From the NCBI RefSeq assembly GCF_000190695.1, contig NZ_GL870929.1, forward strand, positions 1,700,441 through 1,764,440: DNA of 64,000 bases, read 5' to 3'. The position numbers and the translations under genes are program-made. Under the pieces are notes generated by a model. It was not told the DNA's origin. It saw nothing but the letters and a program-made list of their open reading frames with translations, and ran no database searches. How positions within the stretch are numbered: the stretch's first letter is position 1; every line of letters starts with the position of its first letter. This stretch comes from Kingella denitrificans ATCC 33394. GTDB taxonomy: Bacteria > Pseudomonadota > Gammaproteobacteria > Burkholderiales > Neisseriaceae. Below are positions 42,793 through 51,634 of the stretch, piece by piece.

Positions 42793-45633
42793 TTATTTTA
42801 TATTTGATTTCAAATACTTCCCAGTATAACTTCCTTCCACTTCTGCTACCTTCTCCGGTCTCCCCTCCGCAATTATCCTCCCACCCCCATCTCCCCCCTC
42901 GGGCCCTAAGTCCACAATCCAATCCGCCGTTTTTATAACGTCAAGATTATGCTCGATAATCACAATCGAGTTGCCTTTGCCTTTCAGACGACCTATGACT
43001 TCGAGCAGCAGGGCGATGTCGGCGAAGTGCAGGCCGGTGGTGGGTTCGTCGAGGATGTAGAGTGTTCTGCCGGTGTCGCGTTTGGATAGCTCTAAGGCGA
43101 GTTTGACGCGTTGGGCTTCGCCGCCGGAGAGGGTGGTGGCGGACTGGCCGAGGCGGATGTAGCCGAGGCCTACGTCCATCAGGGTTTGCAGTTTGCGCGA
43201 TACGGTGGGGACGGCGTCGAAAAATTCGCGGGCTTCTTCGACGGTCATGTCGAGGACTTGGCTGATGTTTTTGCCTTTGTATTGGATTTCGAGTGTTTCG
43301 CGGTTGTAGCGTTTGCCGTGGCAGACTTCGCAGGGGACGTACACGTCGGGCAGGAAGTGCATTTCGACTTTGATCACGCCGTCGCCTTGGCAGGCTTCGC
43401 AGCGACCTCCTTTGACGTTGAAGGAGAATCTGCCGACGTTGTAGCCGCGTTCGCGCGAGAGGGGCACGCCGGCGAAGAGTTCGCGGATGGGGGTGAACAG
43501 GCCGGTGTAGGTGGCGGGGTTGGAACGCGGGGTGCGGCCGATGGGGGATTGGTCGACGTTGATGACTTTGTCGAGGTGTTCGAGACCGTGGATGTCGTCG
43601 TATGGGGCGGGTTCTTCTTGGGCGCGGTTGAGTTCGCGGGCGGTGATTTTGGCGAGGGTGTCGTTAATCAGGGTGGATTTGCCGCTGCCGGATACGCCGG
43701 TGATGCAGGTAATCAAACCGAGCGGCAGTTCGAGGGTAACGTTTTTGAGGTTGTTGCCGCGCGCGCCTTTGAGGACAAGCATCCGTTCGGGATTGACGGG
43801 CGTGCGTTCAGACGGCACGGCAATGGATTTTTTGCCGCTGAGGTATTGTCCGGTAACGGATTTTTCGCATTTGGCGACGTTTTCGGGCGTGTCGGCAATC
43901 AGTACGTTGCCGCCGTGTTCGCCCGCGCCGGGGCCCATATCGACGACGAAATCGGCTTCGCGGATGGCGTCTTCGTCGTGTTCGACCACAATCACGCTGT
44001 TGCCCAAATCGCGCAGGCGTTTGAGTGTGGCGAGCAGGCGGTCGTTGTCGCGCTGGTGCAGGCCGATGGAGGGTTCGTCCAAAACGTACATCACGCCGGT
44101 CAGGCCGCTGCCGATTTGGCTGGCGAGGCGGATGCGCTGGGCTTCACCGCCGGAAAGGGTTTCGGCGGAGCGGCTTAAATTTAGGTAATCCAGCCCGACG
44201 TTAATCAGGAAGCCGAGCCGTTCGATGATTTCTTTGAGGATTTTTTCGGCGATTTGTTTTTTGTTGCCGTCCAAATCCAGCGTTTCAAAGAATTGGTGGG
44301 TTTTGGTCAGCGGCCAGGCGGAAACTTCGTGCAAGGGTTCGCCGCTAACGTAAACGTAGCGCGCTTCTTTGCGCAAACGTGCGCCGCCGCAGCTCGGGCA
44401 GGCGCGGTGGTTTTGGTATTCGCGCAGTTTTTCGCGCACGGTTTCGCTGTCGGTTTCGCGGTAGCGGCGTTCGAGATTGGGGATGATGCCTTCGAAGGCG
44501 TGGCTGCGGTTGAAGGTGGTGCCGCGTTCGGATAGGTATGTGAAATCAATGACTTCTTTGCCCGAGCCGTGCAGTATGACTTTTTTCACTTTTTCAGGTA
44601 GCGTTTCCCAAGCAGCCTGCACATCGAAACCATAATGCCGCGCCAGTGATTGAATCATTTGAAAATAGAACTGGTTGCGCTTGTCCCAGCCGTCAATCGC
44701 GCCCGTTGCCAGCGACAATTCGGGATGCGCGACCACTTTTTCGGGGTCGAAGAAATTAGTGTTGCCCAAGCCGTCGCAAGTCGGGCAGGAACCCATCGGG
44801 TTGTTGAACGAAAAGAGGCGCGGCTCTAATTCGGGCAGGCTGTACGAACACACGGGGCAGGCGAAACGCGCCGAAAACCAATGTTCTTCGCCGCTGTCCA
44901 TTTCCATCGCCAGCGCTCGCTCGTTGCCGTGGCGCAGCGCGGTTTCAAAACTTTCCGCCAGCCGCTGCTTGATGTCCGCCTTCACTTTCACGCGGTCGAT
45001 GACCACGTCGATATTGTGCTTAATGTTTTTTTCCAGCTTCGGCACTTCGTCCAACTGATAGACCTCGCCGTCCACACGTACCCGCGCAAAACCCTGCGCC
45101 TGCAAGTCGGCAAAGAAATCGATAAACTCACCCTTACGCTCGCGTACCGCCGGCGCCAGAATCATCACGCGCGTGTCTTCCGGCAGTTTTAAGACGGCAT
45201 CAACCATCTGCGACACGGTTTGGCTTGACAACGGCAGATTGTGTTCGGGGCAATACGGCGTGCCGACGCGTGCGTACAAAAGGCGCAGGTAATCATGGAT
45301 TTCCGTTACCGTGCCGACGGTGGAACGCGGATTGTGGCTGGTGGATTTCTGCTCGATGGAAATCGCGGGCGACAGGCCTTCGATCAAATCGACATCGGGC
45401 TTGTCCATCATCTGCAAAAACTGCCGCGCATAGGCGGACAGGCTCTCGACATAACGCCGCTGCCCTTCGGCATACAGCGTGTCAAACGCCAGCGACGACT
45501 TGCCGCTGCCCGACAGCCCCGTGACCACCACCAGCTTGTGGCGCGGAATGTCCAAATCAACGTTTTTCAAATTATGCGTGCGCGCGCCGCGGATGCGGAT
45601 AGTGTCGTTGTCGGGTTTGTGCGGTTTTGCCAT
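42793..45633 (-). CDS. uvrA: Excinuclease ABC subunit A
   Basis: The 946-aa damage-recognition ATPase of nucleotide excision repair. Two ABC modules: first Walker A VTGLSGSGKSSLA (about 38), second GVSGSGKSTL (about 640). Zinc fingers begin CPVCSYSLPE and CEACQGDG; signature motifs LSGGEAQRIRLA and LSGGEAQRVKLA are intact. The 5' half carries a local DUS (44610-44621, translated VQAA), while the 3' half carries an AG-muc DUS (42983-42994) and a Neisseria GCCGTCTGAA (43807-43816), pointing to a mosaic gene. Confidence 0.97.
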   Translation of the reverse strand: MAKPHKPDNDTIRIRGARTHNLKNVDLDIPRHKLVVVTGLSGSGKSSLAFDTLYAEGQRRYVESLSAYARQFLQMMDKPDVDLIEGLSPAISIEQKSTSHNPRSTVGTVTEIHDYLRLLYARVGTPYCPEHNLPLSSQTVSQMVDAVLKLPEDTRVMILAPAVRERKGEFIDFFADLQAQGFARVRVDGEVYQLDEVPKLEKNIKHNIDVVIDRVKVKADIKQRLAESFETALRHGNERALAMEMDSGEEHWFSARFACPVCSYSLPELEPRLFSFNNPMGSCPTCDGLGNTNFFDPEKVVAHPELSLATGAIDGWDKRNQFYFQMIQSLARHYGFDVQAAWETLPEKVKKVILHGSGKEVIDFTYLSERGTTFNRSHAFEGIIPNLERRYRETDSETVREKLREYQNHRACPSCGGARLRKEARYVYVSGEPLHEVSAWPLTKTHQFFETLDLDGNKKQIAEKILKEIIERLGFLINVGLDYLNLSRSAETLSGGEAQRIRLASQIGSGLTGVMYVLDEPSIGLHQRDNDRLLATLKRLRDLGNSVIVVEHDEDAIREADFVVDMGPGAGEHGGNVLIADTPENVAKCEKSVTGQYLSGKKSIAVPSERTPVNPERMLVLKGARGNNLKNVTLELPLGLITCITGVSGSGKSTLINDTLAKITARELNRAQEEPAPYDDIHGLEHLDKVINVDQSPIGRTPRSNPATYTGLFTPIRELFAGVPLSRERGYNVGRFSFNVKGGRCEACQGDGVIKVEMHFLPDVYVPCEVCHGKRYNRETLEIQYKGKNISQVLDMTVEEAREFFDAVPTVSRKLQTLMDVGLGYIRLGQSATTLSGGEAQRVKLALELSKRDTGRTLYILDEPTTGLHFADIALLLEVIGRLKGKGNSIVIIEHNLDVIKTADWIVDLGPEGGDGGGRIIAEGRPEKVAEVEGSYTGKYLKSNIK

Positions 45634-45653
45634 GACAGATTGCCTTTTTTCAG

Positions 45654-45697
45654 GGTGCAGGCTGCTTTTAGATTCACGGAAAAAGCAGCCTGCAAAA
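45654..45697. terminator. Inverted DUS pair upstream of uvrA
   Basis: Arms 45656-45667 and 45683-45694, in the 169-base gap between the divergent uvrA and the small hypothetical gene. Confidence 0.5.
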
Positions 45698-45802
45698 ATA
45701 ATGGGGAACTAGTGATTGTAACTTTTCTGTGATAGCATGACCATTCTTTGCAAGAGAATCAACCTTATTATTCTATTTTTATTGGATTTAATTTGAGGAT
45801 TT

Positions 45803-46117
45803 ATGGGAAATATCAAAAGCTTGTTATTTGTGTTGGCGGTTGGTTACGGACTGTATGTTTTTGGTGCCAAAGGCAACTTCACATTGATTCCGCCTTCCGA
45901 AAAAGCGGTGATGCAGGCGGTGGCGGCAGACAAAATGCAGCGGTTTCGGGATTATGATGTGACGTTGCAAAAGAAATGCACGCGCGTGGGCGGCGGCATG
46001 GTGCAGGACGGCGTGTATAGCTGCGATATTGAAGTGGTGAATAAACACAATGCCGCACAGTTGCGCACGGAACACATTATTTTGGTGAAACAGAAAAACC
46101 GCTGGGTTCTCCGCTGA
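45803..46117 (+). CDS. Small exported or membrane-anchored hypothetical protein
   Basis: A 104-aa protein with an N-terminal hydrophobic segment (SLLFVLAVGYGLYVFG) and a soluble part with two cysteines (KKCTRVGG and YSCDIEV) that could form a disulfide in the periplasm. No family recognised. TTGAGGATTT gives a good ribosome site, and a clear terminator follows, so it is a single-gene unit. Confidence 0.75.
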   Translation: MGNIKSLLFVLAVGYGLYVFGAKGNFTLIPPSEKAVMQAVAADKMQRFRDYDVTLQKKCTRVGGGMVQDGVYSCDIEVVNKHNAAQLRTEHIILVKQKNRWVLR

Positions 46118-46130
46118 ATAGGTAAACAAA

Positions 46131-46163
46131 AACGCTTCACGGCAATTGGTGAAGCGTTTTTTA
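46131..46163 (+). terminator. Rho-independent terminator
   Basis: AACGCTTCAC (46131-46140) pairs perfectly with GTGAAGCGTT (46149-46158), followed by a T run. It ends the gene at 45803-46117. It is a terminator not built from DUS. Confidence 0.9.
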
Positions 46164-46164
46164 A

Positions 46165-46197
46165 TGTGCAGGCTGCTTTTGTCAGGCAGCCTGCATT
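46165..46197. terminator. DUS hairpin at the galU stop
   Basis: TGCAGGCTGCTT (46167-46178) and AGGCAGCCTGCA (46184-46195). The right arm encodes the last galU codons (M-Q-A-A-stop), so DUS and coding end overlap. Confidence 0.65.
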
Positions 46198-47069
46198 TTT
46201 TCCGCATATTGCTGCACCAGCGCCTTAAAGGCCGCGCTGGTTTCCGGATGTTTCAAGCCAAAGGCGAGCGTGGCTTCCAGATAACCGATTTTGCTGCCGC
46301 AGTCATAACGCACGCCGTCGAAGGCGTGTGCCAGCACGGGTTCGTATTCCAGCAGCTGGGCGATGGCATCGGTCAGTTGGATTTCGCCGCCCGCGCCGCG
46401 CGGTGTGTTGTGCAGCAATTCGAAAATGCGCGGTGTGAGGATATACCGCCCCACCACGGCCAAATTGGACGGCGCTTCTTCGGGTTTCGGTTTTTCAACA
46501 ATACTTTGAATGCGTTGGTAATTCTGCCAATCCGCAATTTCCACAATGCCGTAAGAACCCGTCTGTTCGGGGGCAACGGTTTCCACGCCCAACACGCTGC
46601 TGCCGGTTTGGTTATACGTTTCAATCATTTGCGACAGCGCACCTTTGGGCGCGTCAATCAAATCGTCTGCCAGCACCACGGCAAACGGTTCGCTGCCCAC
46701 CGCCGCCTGCGCGCACAGCACGGCATGTCCCAAGCCCAACGCCTCCGCCTGGCGGATATACAGGCAGGTAACGTGGTGCGGCAGGATGTTTTGAACGTGC
46801 GTGAGCAGTTTGTCTTTGTGGCGCAGCGCCAATTCGGTTTCCAGTTCGTAGGCTTTGTCGAAATGGTCTTCGATGCTGCGCTTGCTGCGGCCGGTCACGA
46901 AAATGATTTCGGTGCAGCCTGCTTCCACGGCTTCTTCCACTGCGTATTGAATCAAGGGTTTGTCGACAATCGGCAGCATTTCTTTGGGATTGGCCTTGGT
47001 GGCGGGCAGAAAACGCGTGCCCATGCCGGCAACGGGGAATACGGCTTTGCGGATTTTCGGGTGGCTCAT
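46182..47069 (-). CDS. galU: UTP-glucose-1-phosphate uridylyltransferase
   Basis: A 295-aa enzyme making UDP-glucose for lipooligosaccharide and other glycans. The N-terminal motif AVFPVAGMGTRFLPATKANP, then KEMLPIVDKPLIQYAVEE, binds UTP; LADDLID and GVRYDCGSKIGYLEA complete the site. The C-terminus KMQAA is encoded by a DUS. The start at 47069 has GAGGAACGTT in front. Confidence 0.95.
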   Translation of the reverse strand: MSHPKIRKAVFPVAGMGTRFLPATKANPKEMLPIVDKPLIQYAVEEAVEAGCTEIIFVTGRSKRSIEDHFDKAYELETELALRHKDKLLTHVQNILPHHVTCLYIRQAEALGLGHAVLCAQAAVGSEPFAVVLADDLIDAPKGALSQMIETYNQTGSSVLGVETVAPEQTGSYGIVEIADWQNYQRIQSIVEKPKPEEAPSNLAVVGRYILTPRIFELLHNTPRGAGGEIQLTDAIAQLLEYEPVLAHAFDGVRYDCGSKIGYLEATLAFGLKHPETSAAFKALVQQYAEKMQAA

Positions 47070-47121
47070 AACGTTCCTCTTCTATTTCATCGGGTGGACT
47101 CGGCGGTATTATAGCGGTAAA

Positions 47122-47167
47122 AAAAGCAGCCTGCACTTCCCAAAACGGAGGGTGCAGGCTGCTTTCG
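47122..47167. terminator. Inverted DUS pair between galU and dsbD
   Basis: Arms 47124-47135 and 47153-47164, just after the dsbD stop (minus strand). Confidence 0.75.
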
Positions 47168-47178
47168 CATTGTCCGGC

Positions 47179-48999
47179 TTATTGCTCGCGGGCGCGATAC
47201 CACGCGATGAATTCATCCGGTTTCGCATAGCCCAGCAGGGCATCGCTGCGGCGGCCATCCGCGTGTAGGACAAACAGTCCGGGCGGGCCGAACAGGCTGT
47301 ATTGTTTCAGCAGCGCCTGATGTGCGGGCGTGTTGGCAGTTACGTCAATTTGCACTAGCCGCGCCAAGGGGACGGCAGCCTGCACTTCGGGCTGGCTGAA
47401 CGTGTTGGCTTCCATTTCTTTGCAGGAGACGCACCAGTCGGCATAAAAATCCAACAATACGGGTTGCTGCGGATGTTCCGCCAGCATTTTGGCCACAGCC
47501 TGCTCCATTTGCGCCACGTCGGTGAATTTCTGCCCGTGCGCCGTGCCGTCTGTCGGCGGATGCAGCGTTAAAAAGCGGTGCAGCGCGGTGCTTTGCTGCT
47601 GCCAGGATTGGTAGGCAAACCACAAGCCGCCCAGCAGCATGGTGCAGGCTGCCGCGCCGAACACAAGCCGCGCCAAACCGCCGAGTTTGCCGAGTTTGCT
47701 CAGCCAATACAGCGCGGGCAGCACCAGCAATGCCGTGTAAAGCGATACGGTCAGCGCATAAGGCAGGAACGGGGTGGCCAGATACACGGCGACGGCCAGC
47801 AGAATCACGCCGAACGCGTATTTGATGCCGTCCATCCACGCACCGGCGCGCGGCATAATGTGGCCGCCGAACGTGCCGATGGCGATAAGCGGAACGCCCG
47901 TACCCAATGCCAACGCATACAGCAGCATACCGCCCAGCAGCGCATCGCCCGTTTTGCCGATATAGCCCAAGGCGGCGGCCAGCGGCGGCGCAACGCACGG
48001 GCCGACAATCAGCGCCGACAGCATGCCCATCACAAACACGGAAGCGACTTTGCCGCCCGATAAGCGGTTGGACTGCATTTGGAAATAATTTTGCACGGCG
48101 GCGGGCAGTTGCAGCTGGAACACGCCGAACATCGACAATGCCAGCAGCACCATCAGCCCGGCCATGGCCAGCACCACCCAAGCCTGTTGCAGCCACACGG
48201 TCAGCAGCGCGCCGGTCAATCCCGCCAGCACGCCCACGGCCGTGTAGGTCAGCGCCAAACCCTGCACATATACGAACGACAGGGCGAACGCCCGTTTTTT
48301 GCTGCCGCTTTTATCGCCCACGATAATGCTGGAAACGATGGGCAGTAGCGGATACATGCACGCGGTGAAGCTCAAGCCCAATCCGAACACAAAAAACGCC
48401 AGCAGGTTGATACCCAGCGTGTCGCGCGATAAGTGGTGCAGGCTGCTTGAAAGGGAATCAGCAGGCGCGGGTGAAGGGGGAGCAGCGGTCACGCGCGGAT
48501 TGGACGCTGCTCCCTGCGGCTTTACAAACATACTCTTCGGTTCGTCGGCAGCGGCCGTATCGTTGCCGTACACGCCCGGCCCTTGGATGTCGAACGAGGT
48601 TTCCACCGGCGGATAGCACACGCCTGCTTCGGCACAACCTTGATAATTCAATGTGATGTGGTAGCTTTTCGGCGCGGTTTTCGCGTACGGCCAATTCACT
48701 TGTGCGCTTTTGTGATACACCGTTTGTTTGCCGAAGAATTCGTCTTCTTTTTCCTGGCCTTCGCTGAATTTCGGCGCGGCCAGTAATCCGGCAGGCTCGG
48801 TCACGCCCGTGATTTTGCTTTGGTACATGTAATAACCGTCGGCAATGCGGAATTCCACCGCTACGCCTTGGTCGGACACGGTAACCGTGGGCACGAAGGC
48901 TTTTTCCGGCGGCAGCAAGTCGTCCGGGTTCACTGCGGCAAAGGCCAGTTGCAGCCCCAGCAGCCACAGGCACAGCGCATACCATAATTTTTGCATCAT
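47179..48999 (-). CDS. dsbD: Thiol:disulfide interchange protein DsbD
   Basis: A 606-aa inner-membrane reductant carrier from cytosolic thioredoxin to periplasmic proteins. Signal peptide (about 1-21); N-terminal periplasmic domain with the redox pair in YQGCAEAGVCYPP; eight-helix core with cysteines in GLSFTACMYPLLP and VGPCVAPPLA; C-terminal thioredoxin domain with YADWCVSCKEM. A linker DUS (48437-48448) encodes SSLHH between the N domain and the core. ATGATG start; the first was kept. Confidence 0.95.
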   Translation of the reverse strand: MMQKLWYALCLWLLGLQLAFAAVNPDDLLPPEKAFVPTVTVSDQGVAVEFRIADGYYMYQSKITGVTEPAGLLAAPKFSEGQEKEDEFFGKQTVYHKSAQVNWPYAKTAPKSYHITLNYQGCAEAGVCYPPVETSFDIQGPGVYGNDTAAADEPKSMFVKPQGAASNPRVTAAPPSPAPADSLSSSLHHLSRDTLGINLLAFFVFGLGLSFTACMYPLLPIVSSIIVGDKSGSKKRAFALSFVYVQGLALTYTAVGVLAGLTGALLTVWLQQAWVVLAMAGLMVLLALSMFGVFQLQLPAAVQNYFQMQSNRLSGGKVASVFVMGMLSALIVGPCVAPPLAAALGYIGKTGDALLGGMLLYALALGTGVPLIAIGTFGGHIMPRAGAWMDGIKYAFGVILLAVAVYLATPFLPYALTVSLYTALLVLPALYWLSKLGKLGGLARLVFGAAACTMLLGGLWFAYQSWQQQSTALHRFLTLHPPTDGTAHGQKFTDVAQMEQAVAKMLAEHPQQPVLLDFYADWCVSCKEMEANTFSQPEVQAAVPLARLVQIDVTANTPAHQALLKQYSLFGPPGLFVLHADGRRSDALLGYAKPDEFIAWYRAREQ

Positions 49000-49076
49000 A
49001 CTTCCTTATTATCAAAACGAGTGGGGCGATTATATACCCGATGATGCGCTTGCGCTTGCAAAATCGTAAAGAGGAT

Positions 49077-49143
49077 GGTGCAGGCTGCTTTTTGCGGCCG
49101 GAAAGCAGCCTGCATTTGGAAAATCGGCGTGCAGGCTGCTTGG
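49077..49143. repeat. Three DUS copies in a row
   Basis: TGCAGGCTGCTT at 49079-49090, AAGCAGCCTGCA at 49103-49114 and TGCAGGCTGCTT at 49130-49141. The middle copy can pair with either neighbour, giving two mutually exclusive hairpins between dsbD and modA. Confidence 0.8.
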
Positions 49144-49151
49144 TTGTCTAC

Positions 49152-49167
49152 TACTTTAGAACTAGTC
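49152..49167 (+). repeat. 16-base string shared with position 185
   Basis: TACTTTAGAACTAGTC, identical to 185-200. In both places it lies in an A+T-rich stretch upstream of an exported-protein gene. Confidence 0.6.
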
Positions 49168-49216
49168 CGCAAAATACACCGAAATTATTATTTTGCCCCG
49201 TGGCCGATTTTGTTAA

Positions 49217-49240
49217 GGTGTCAGGCGTTTTTCTGACACC
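49217..49240 (+). promoter_or_regulatory. Hairpin in the modA leader
   Basis: GGTGTCAG (49217-49224) and CTGACACC (49233-49240) form a perfect 8-bp stem, 29 bases before the modA start. It could be an operator or an RNA element. It does not look like a classical ModE site or the Moco riboswitch. Confidence 0.5.
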
Positions 49241-49268
49241 CATCCACTCACCGAACCGGAGATTCCCC

Positions 49269-50024
49269 ATGAACCAAAAATTACCGAAATATCTGGCCGG
49301 CAGCGTTTTGCTGGCATTGTCTTTGAACGTATCCGCAGAAGAAATTACCGTGTCGGCCGCCGCCAGCCTGAAAGAAGCGTTTGGCGAAATTGCCGCACAG
49401 TATCAGCAAAAATATCCCGATGCCAAAATTAACCTGAACACCGCCGCTTCCGGCGTTTTGTTGCAGCAAATCGCCCAAGGCGCACCGGCGGACGTGTTTG
49501 CTTCTGCCGATGAAGCCACGATGGACAAAGCGGCAGCGCAAAACCTGATTCAGGCGAACACCCGCAAAACCTTCGCGCACAACTCGCTGGTGTTGATTAC
49601 CCCAAAAAATAGCAGCCTGCACATTACCAAACCGGCGGATTTACTGAACAATGCTGTGCGCCACGTTGCCGTGGGCAAACCCGAAAGCGTGCCTGCCGGT
49701 GCCTATACCAAAGCCGCTTTGACGCAACAAAACGTGTGGGACGCGCTGCAAAGCAAAGTGGTGTACACCCAAAACGTGCGCCAAGCATTGGATTATGTGA
49801 CACGCGGCGAAGCGGATGCGGGCTTTGTGTACCGCACCGATGCCGTGTTGCAGCAAAGCCGCCTGAACATTGCCGCCACCGTGCCGACCGTGAAACCGGT
49901 GTCTTATCCTTTGGCCGTGGTGGCCGCCAGCACGCACAAAGCCGAAGCGCAGCGTTTCGTGCAGTATGTGTTGTCGGCCAACGGACAAAACGTATTGCGT
50001 AAATACGGTTTCAGCAAACCTTAA
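49269..50024 (+). CDS. modA: Molybdate ABC transporter substrate-binding protein
   Basis: A 251-aa periplasmic protein. Signal peptide (MNQKLPKYLAGSVLLALSL, cleavage near VSA). The anion site is built from VSAAASLKEAFGEIA, FASADEATMD, and the closing GEADAGFVYRTDA, typical of ModA for molybdate or tungstate. The frame opens at 49041, but ATG 49269 begins the signal peptide. First gene of modABC. Confidence 0.94.
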   Translation: MNQKLPKYLAGSVLLALSLNVSAEEITVSAAASLKEAFGEIAAQYQQKYPDAKINLNTAASGVLLQQIAQGAPADVFASADEATMDKAAAQNLIQANTRKTFAHNSLVLITPKNSSLHITKPADLLNNAVRHVAVGKPESVPAGAYTKAALTQQNVWDALQSKVVYTQNVRQALDYVTRGEADAGFVYRTDAVLQQSRLNIAATVPTVKPVSYPLAVVAASTHKAEAQRFVQYVLSANGQNVLRKYGFSKP

Positions 50025-50039
50025 CCGTTTTGACATGCG

Positions 50040-50082
50040 CCGTGTTTTATTGTGGGAATGATGATTTCGCAGTAAAACACGG
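50040..50082 (+). other. Inverted repeat between modA and modB
   Basis: CCGTGTTTTA (50040-50049) and TAAAACACGG (50073-50082) are perfect 10-base arms with a 23-base loop. It may lower or stabilise expression of modB relative to the abundant binding protein modA. A DUS (AAGCAGCCTGCA) follows at about 50098-50109. Confidence 0.6.
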
Positions 50083-50139
50083 CCGATGTACGCTCAAAAG
50101 CAGCCTGCACCCATCCCGATAACGACACGAACACGCGCC

Positions 50140-50814
50140 ATGGACTTCGCCAACACCCTGCCGGCATTTTACTTATCGCTCAAAGTGGCCTTCACCGCCA
50201 CCGGCATCAACATCATTCTCGGCATCACAATCGGCTTTTTGCTGGCCCGCAAACGCTTTCCCGGCCGCGAACTGCTCGATACCGTGCTCACGCTGCCCAT
50301 GGTCTTGCCGCCCACGGTGATGGGCTATTACCTGCTCGTCCTGCTCGGCAAACGCGGCGTCATCGGGCAATGGCTGGAAAGCGCGCTCGATATCCGTCTC
50401 ATCTTCACATGGCAGGGTGCAGCCATTGCCGCCGCCGCCGTCACATTTCCGCTCATCGTCAAACCCACGCGCGCCGCATTCGAAGGCGTGAACCCGCAGC
50501 TCGAACAGGCCGCCCGCGTACTGGGGCTGCCCGAAGCCGCCGTGTTTTGGCGCATCACGCTGCCTTTGGCTTGGCGCGGCATTTTGGCGGGCATTTTGCT
50601 GACCTTCGCGCGTGCCTTGGGCGAATTCGGCGCCACGCTCATGGTGGCCGGCAGCATTCCGGGCCAAACCCAAACCCTTTCCATTGCCGTGTACGAAGCC
50701 GTGCAGGCGGGCGATGATGGACTGGCCAACCAGCTGGTGGCGCTGATTTCCCTTGTCTGCATCGTGATTTTGTGGACGACCACCCACCTGAGCAAAAGCA
50801 AACCCCATTACTAA
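50140..50814 (+). CDS. modB: Molybdate ABC transporter permease
   Basis: A 224-aa inner-membrane permease with about five helices. The ATPase-contact loop is QLEQAARVLGLPEAAVFWRI (about 125-144), and LARALGEFGATLM-type ending (FARALGEFGATLMVAG) is the ModB signature. ATG 50140 was chosen over the upstream 50086, which would translate through the DUS. It ends eight bases before modC. Confidence 0.94.
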   Translation: MDFANTLPAFYLSLKVAFTATGINIILGITIGFLLARKRFPGRELLDTVLTLPMVLPPTVMGYYLLVLLGKRGVIGQWLESALDIRLIFTWQGAAIAAAAVTFPLIVKPTRAAFEGVNPQLEQAARVLGLPEAAVFWRITLPLAWRGILAGILLTFARALGEFGATLMVAGSIPGQTQTLSIAVYEAVQAGDDGLANQLVALISLVCIVILWTTTHLSKSKPHY

Positions 50815-50822
50815 ACCGCACC

Positions 50823-51500
50823 ATGCAACCACTGATTTTTGATTTCCGCCTGCGCCAGCACCTAAGCAGCCCCGGCCACACGTTCTCGCTCGACATTGCC
50901 TGCCAAAGCAGCGCCAAACGCATTGCCGTGATTGGCGCGTCCGGCTCGGGCAAAAGCCTGACTTTGCGCCTGCTGGCAGGGCTCGAACCGTTGCAGGAAG
51001 GGCATGTCCGCATTCGCAACACCTGCTATGCCGATACCGCCGAAGGCATTAACCTGCCACCGCAAAAACGCTGCGTGGGGCTGATGTTTCAGGATTACGC
51101 GCTGTTCCCGCATTTGACCGTGGCGCAAAACATTGCCTTCGGGCTGCACAAAAACCTGGCACAGCCGCCCAAAGCAGCCTGCACCCAAACGCAGTTTTGG
51201 CTGGAAAAAATGCAGCTTGCCCACTTGACTCACCATTACCCGCACCAGATTTCCGGCGGTCAAAAGCAACGCACCGCCCTGGCGCGCGCCTGCATCGTCC
51301 GCCCCGAATGGCTGCTGCTGGACGAACCGTTTTCCGCGCTGGATACCGATTTGCGCCGCCAAATGCGCGAACAGGTGCTGGCCGTGCAGCAGGAATTGGA
51401 CATTCCGCTGCTGCTGGTGACGCACGACGCGCAAGATGCCGAAGTGCTGGCCGATGAAGTGTTTGACATACAGAACGGCTTGATACAGACGGTTTCTTGA
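50823..51500 (+). CDS. modC: Molybdate ABC transporter ATP-binding protein
   Basis: A 225-aa ATPase, shorter than E. coli ModC because the C-terminal molybdate-sensing MOP domain is absent. Walker A IGASGSGKSLTLR (about 38-50), Q-loop LMFQDYALFPHL, signature ISGGQKQRTALARA, Walker B LLLDEPFSALD. A DUS (51172-51183) is translated as KAACT in the helical domain. Start 50823 reads MQPLIFDFRL. Confidence 0.93.
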   Translation: MQPLIFDFRLRQHLSSPGHTFSLDIACQSSAKRIAVIGASGSGKSLTLRLLAGLEPLQEGHVRIRNTCYADTAEGINLPPQKRCVGLMFQDYALFPHLTVAQNIAFGLHKNLAQPPKAACTQTQFWLEKMQLAHLTHHYPHQISGGQKQRTALARACIVRPEWLLLDEPFSALDTDLRRQMREQVLAVQQELDIPLLLVTHDAQDAEVLADEVFDIQNGLIQTVS

Positions 51501-51523
51501 TAAAAAATTAATTTAATTAATAA

Positions 51524-51566
51524 AAAAGCAGCCTGCACTTTGAAAATTGAAGTGCAGGCTGCTTTT
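51524..51566. terminator. Inverted DUS pair after modC
   Basis: Arms 51526-51537 and 51553-51564; it runs straight into hairpin repeat copy 5. Confidence 0.75.
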
Positions 51567-51608
51567 GGTCTGAATCTTGAATCTATGATTCAGCGAACCG
51601 ATATGTGC
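51567..51608 (-). repeat. Dispersed hairpin repeat, copy 5 (inverted, diverged)
   Basis: GGTCTGAATCTTGAATCTATGATTCAGCG in two overlapping parts, ending CGAACCGATATGTGC. It has an extra TTGAATC, so it can form alternative stems. Confidence 0.65.
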
Positions 51609-51634
51609 TTTTTAAGCGCCGAAACCGTACGGTG

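Noticed and set aside
49217..49240. Molybdenum cofactor riboswitch before modA
   Set aside because: Only a simple 8-bp hairpin is present; the multi-stem Moco motif is not recognisable.
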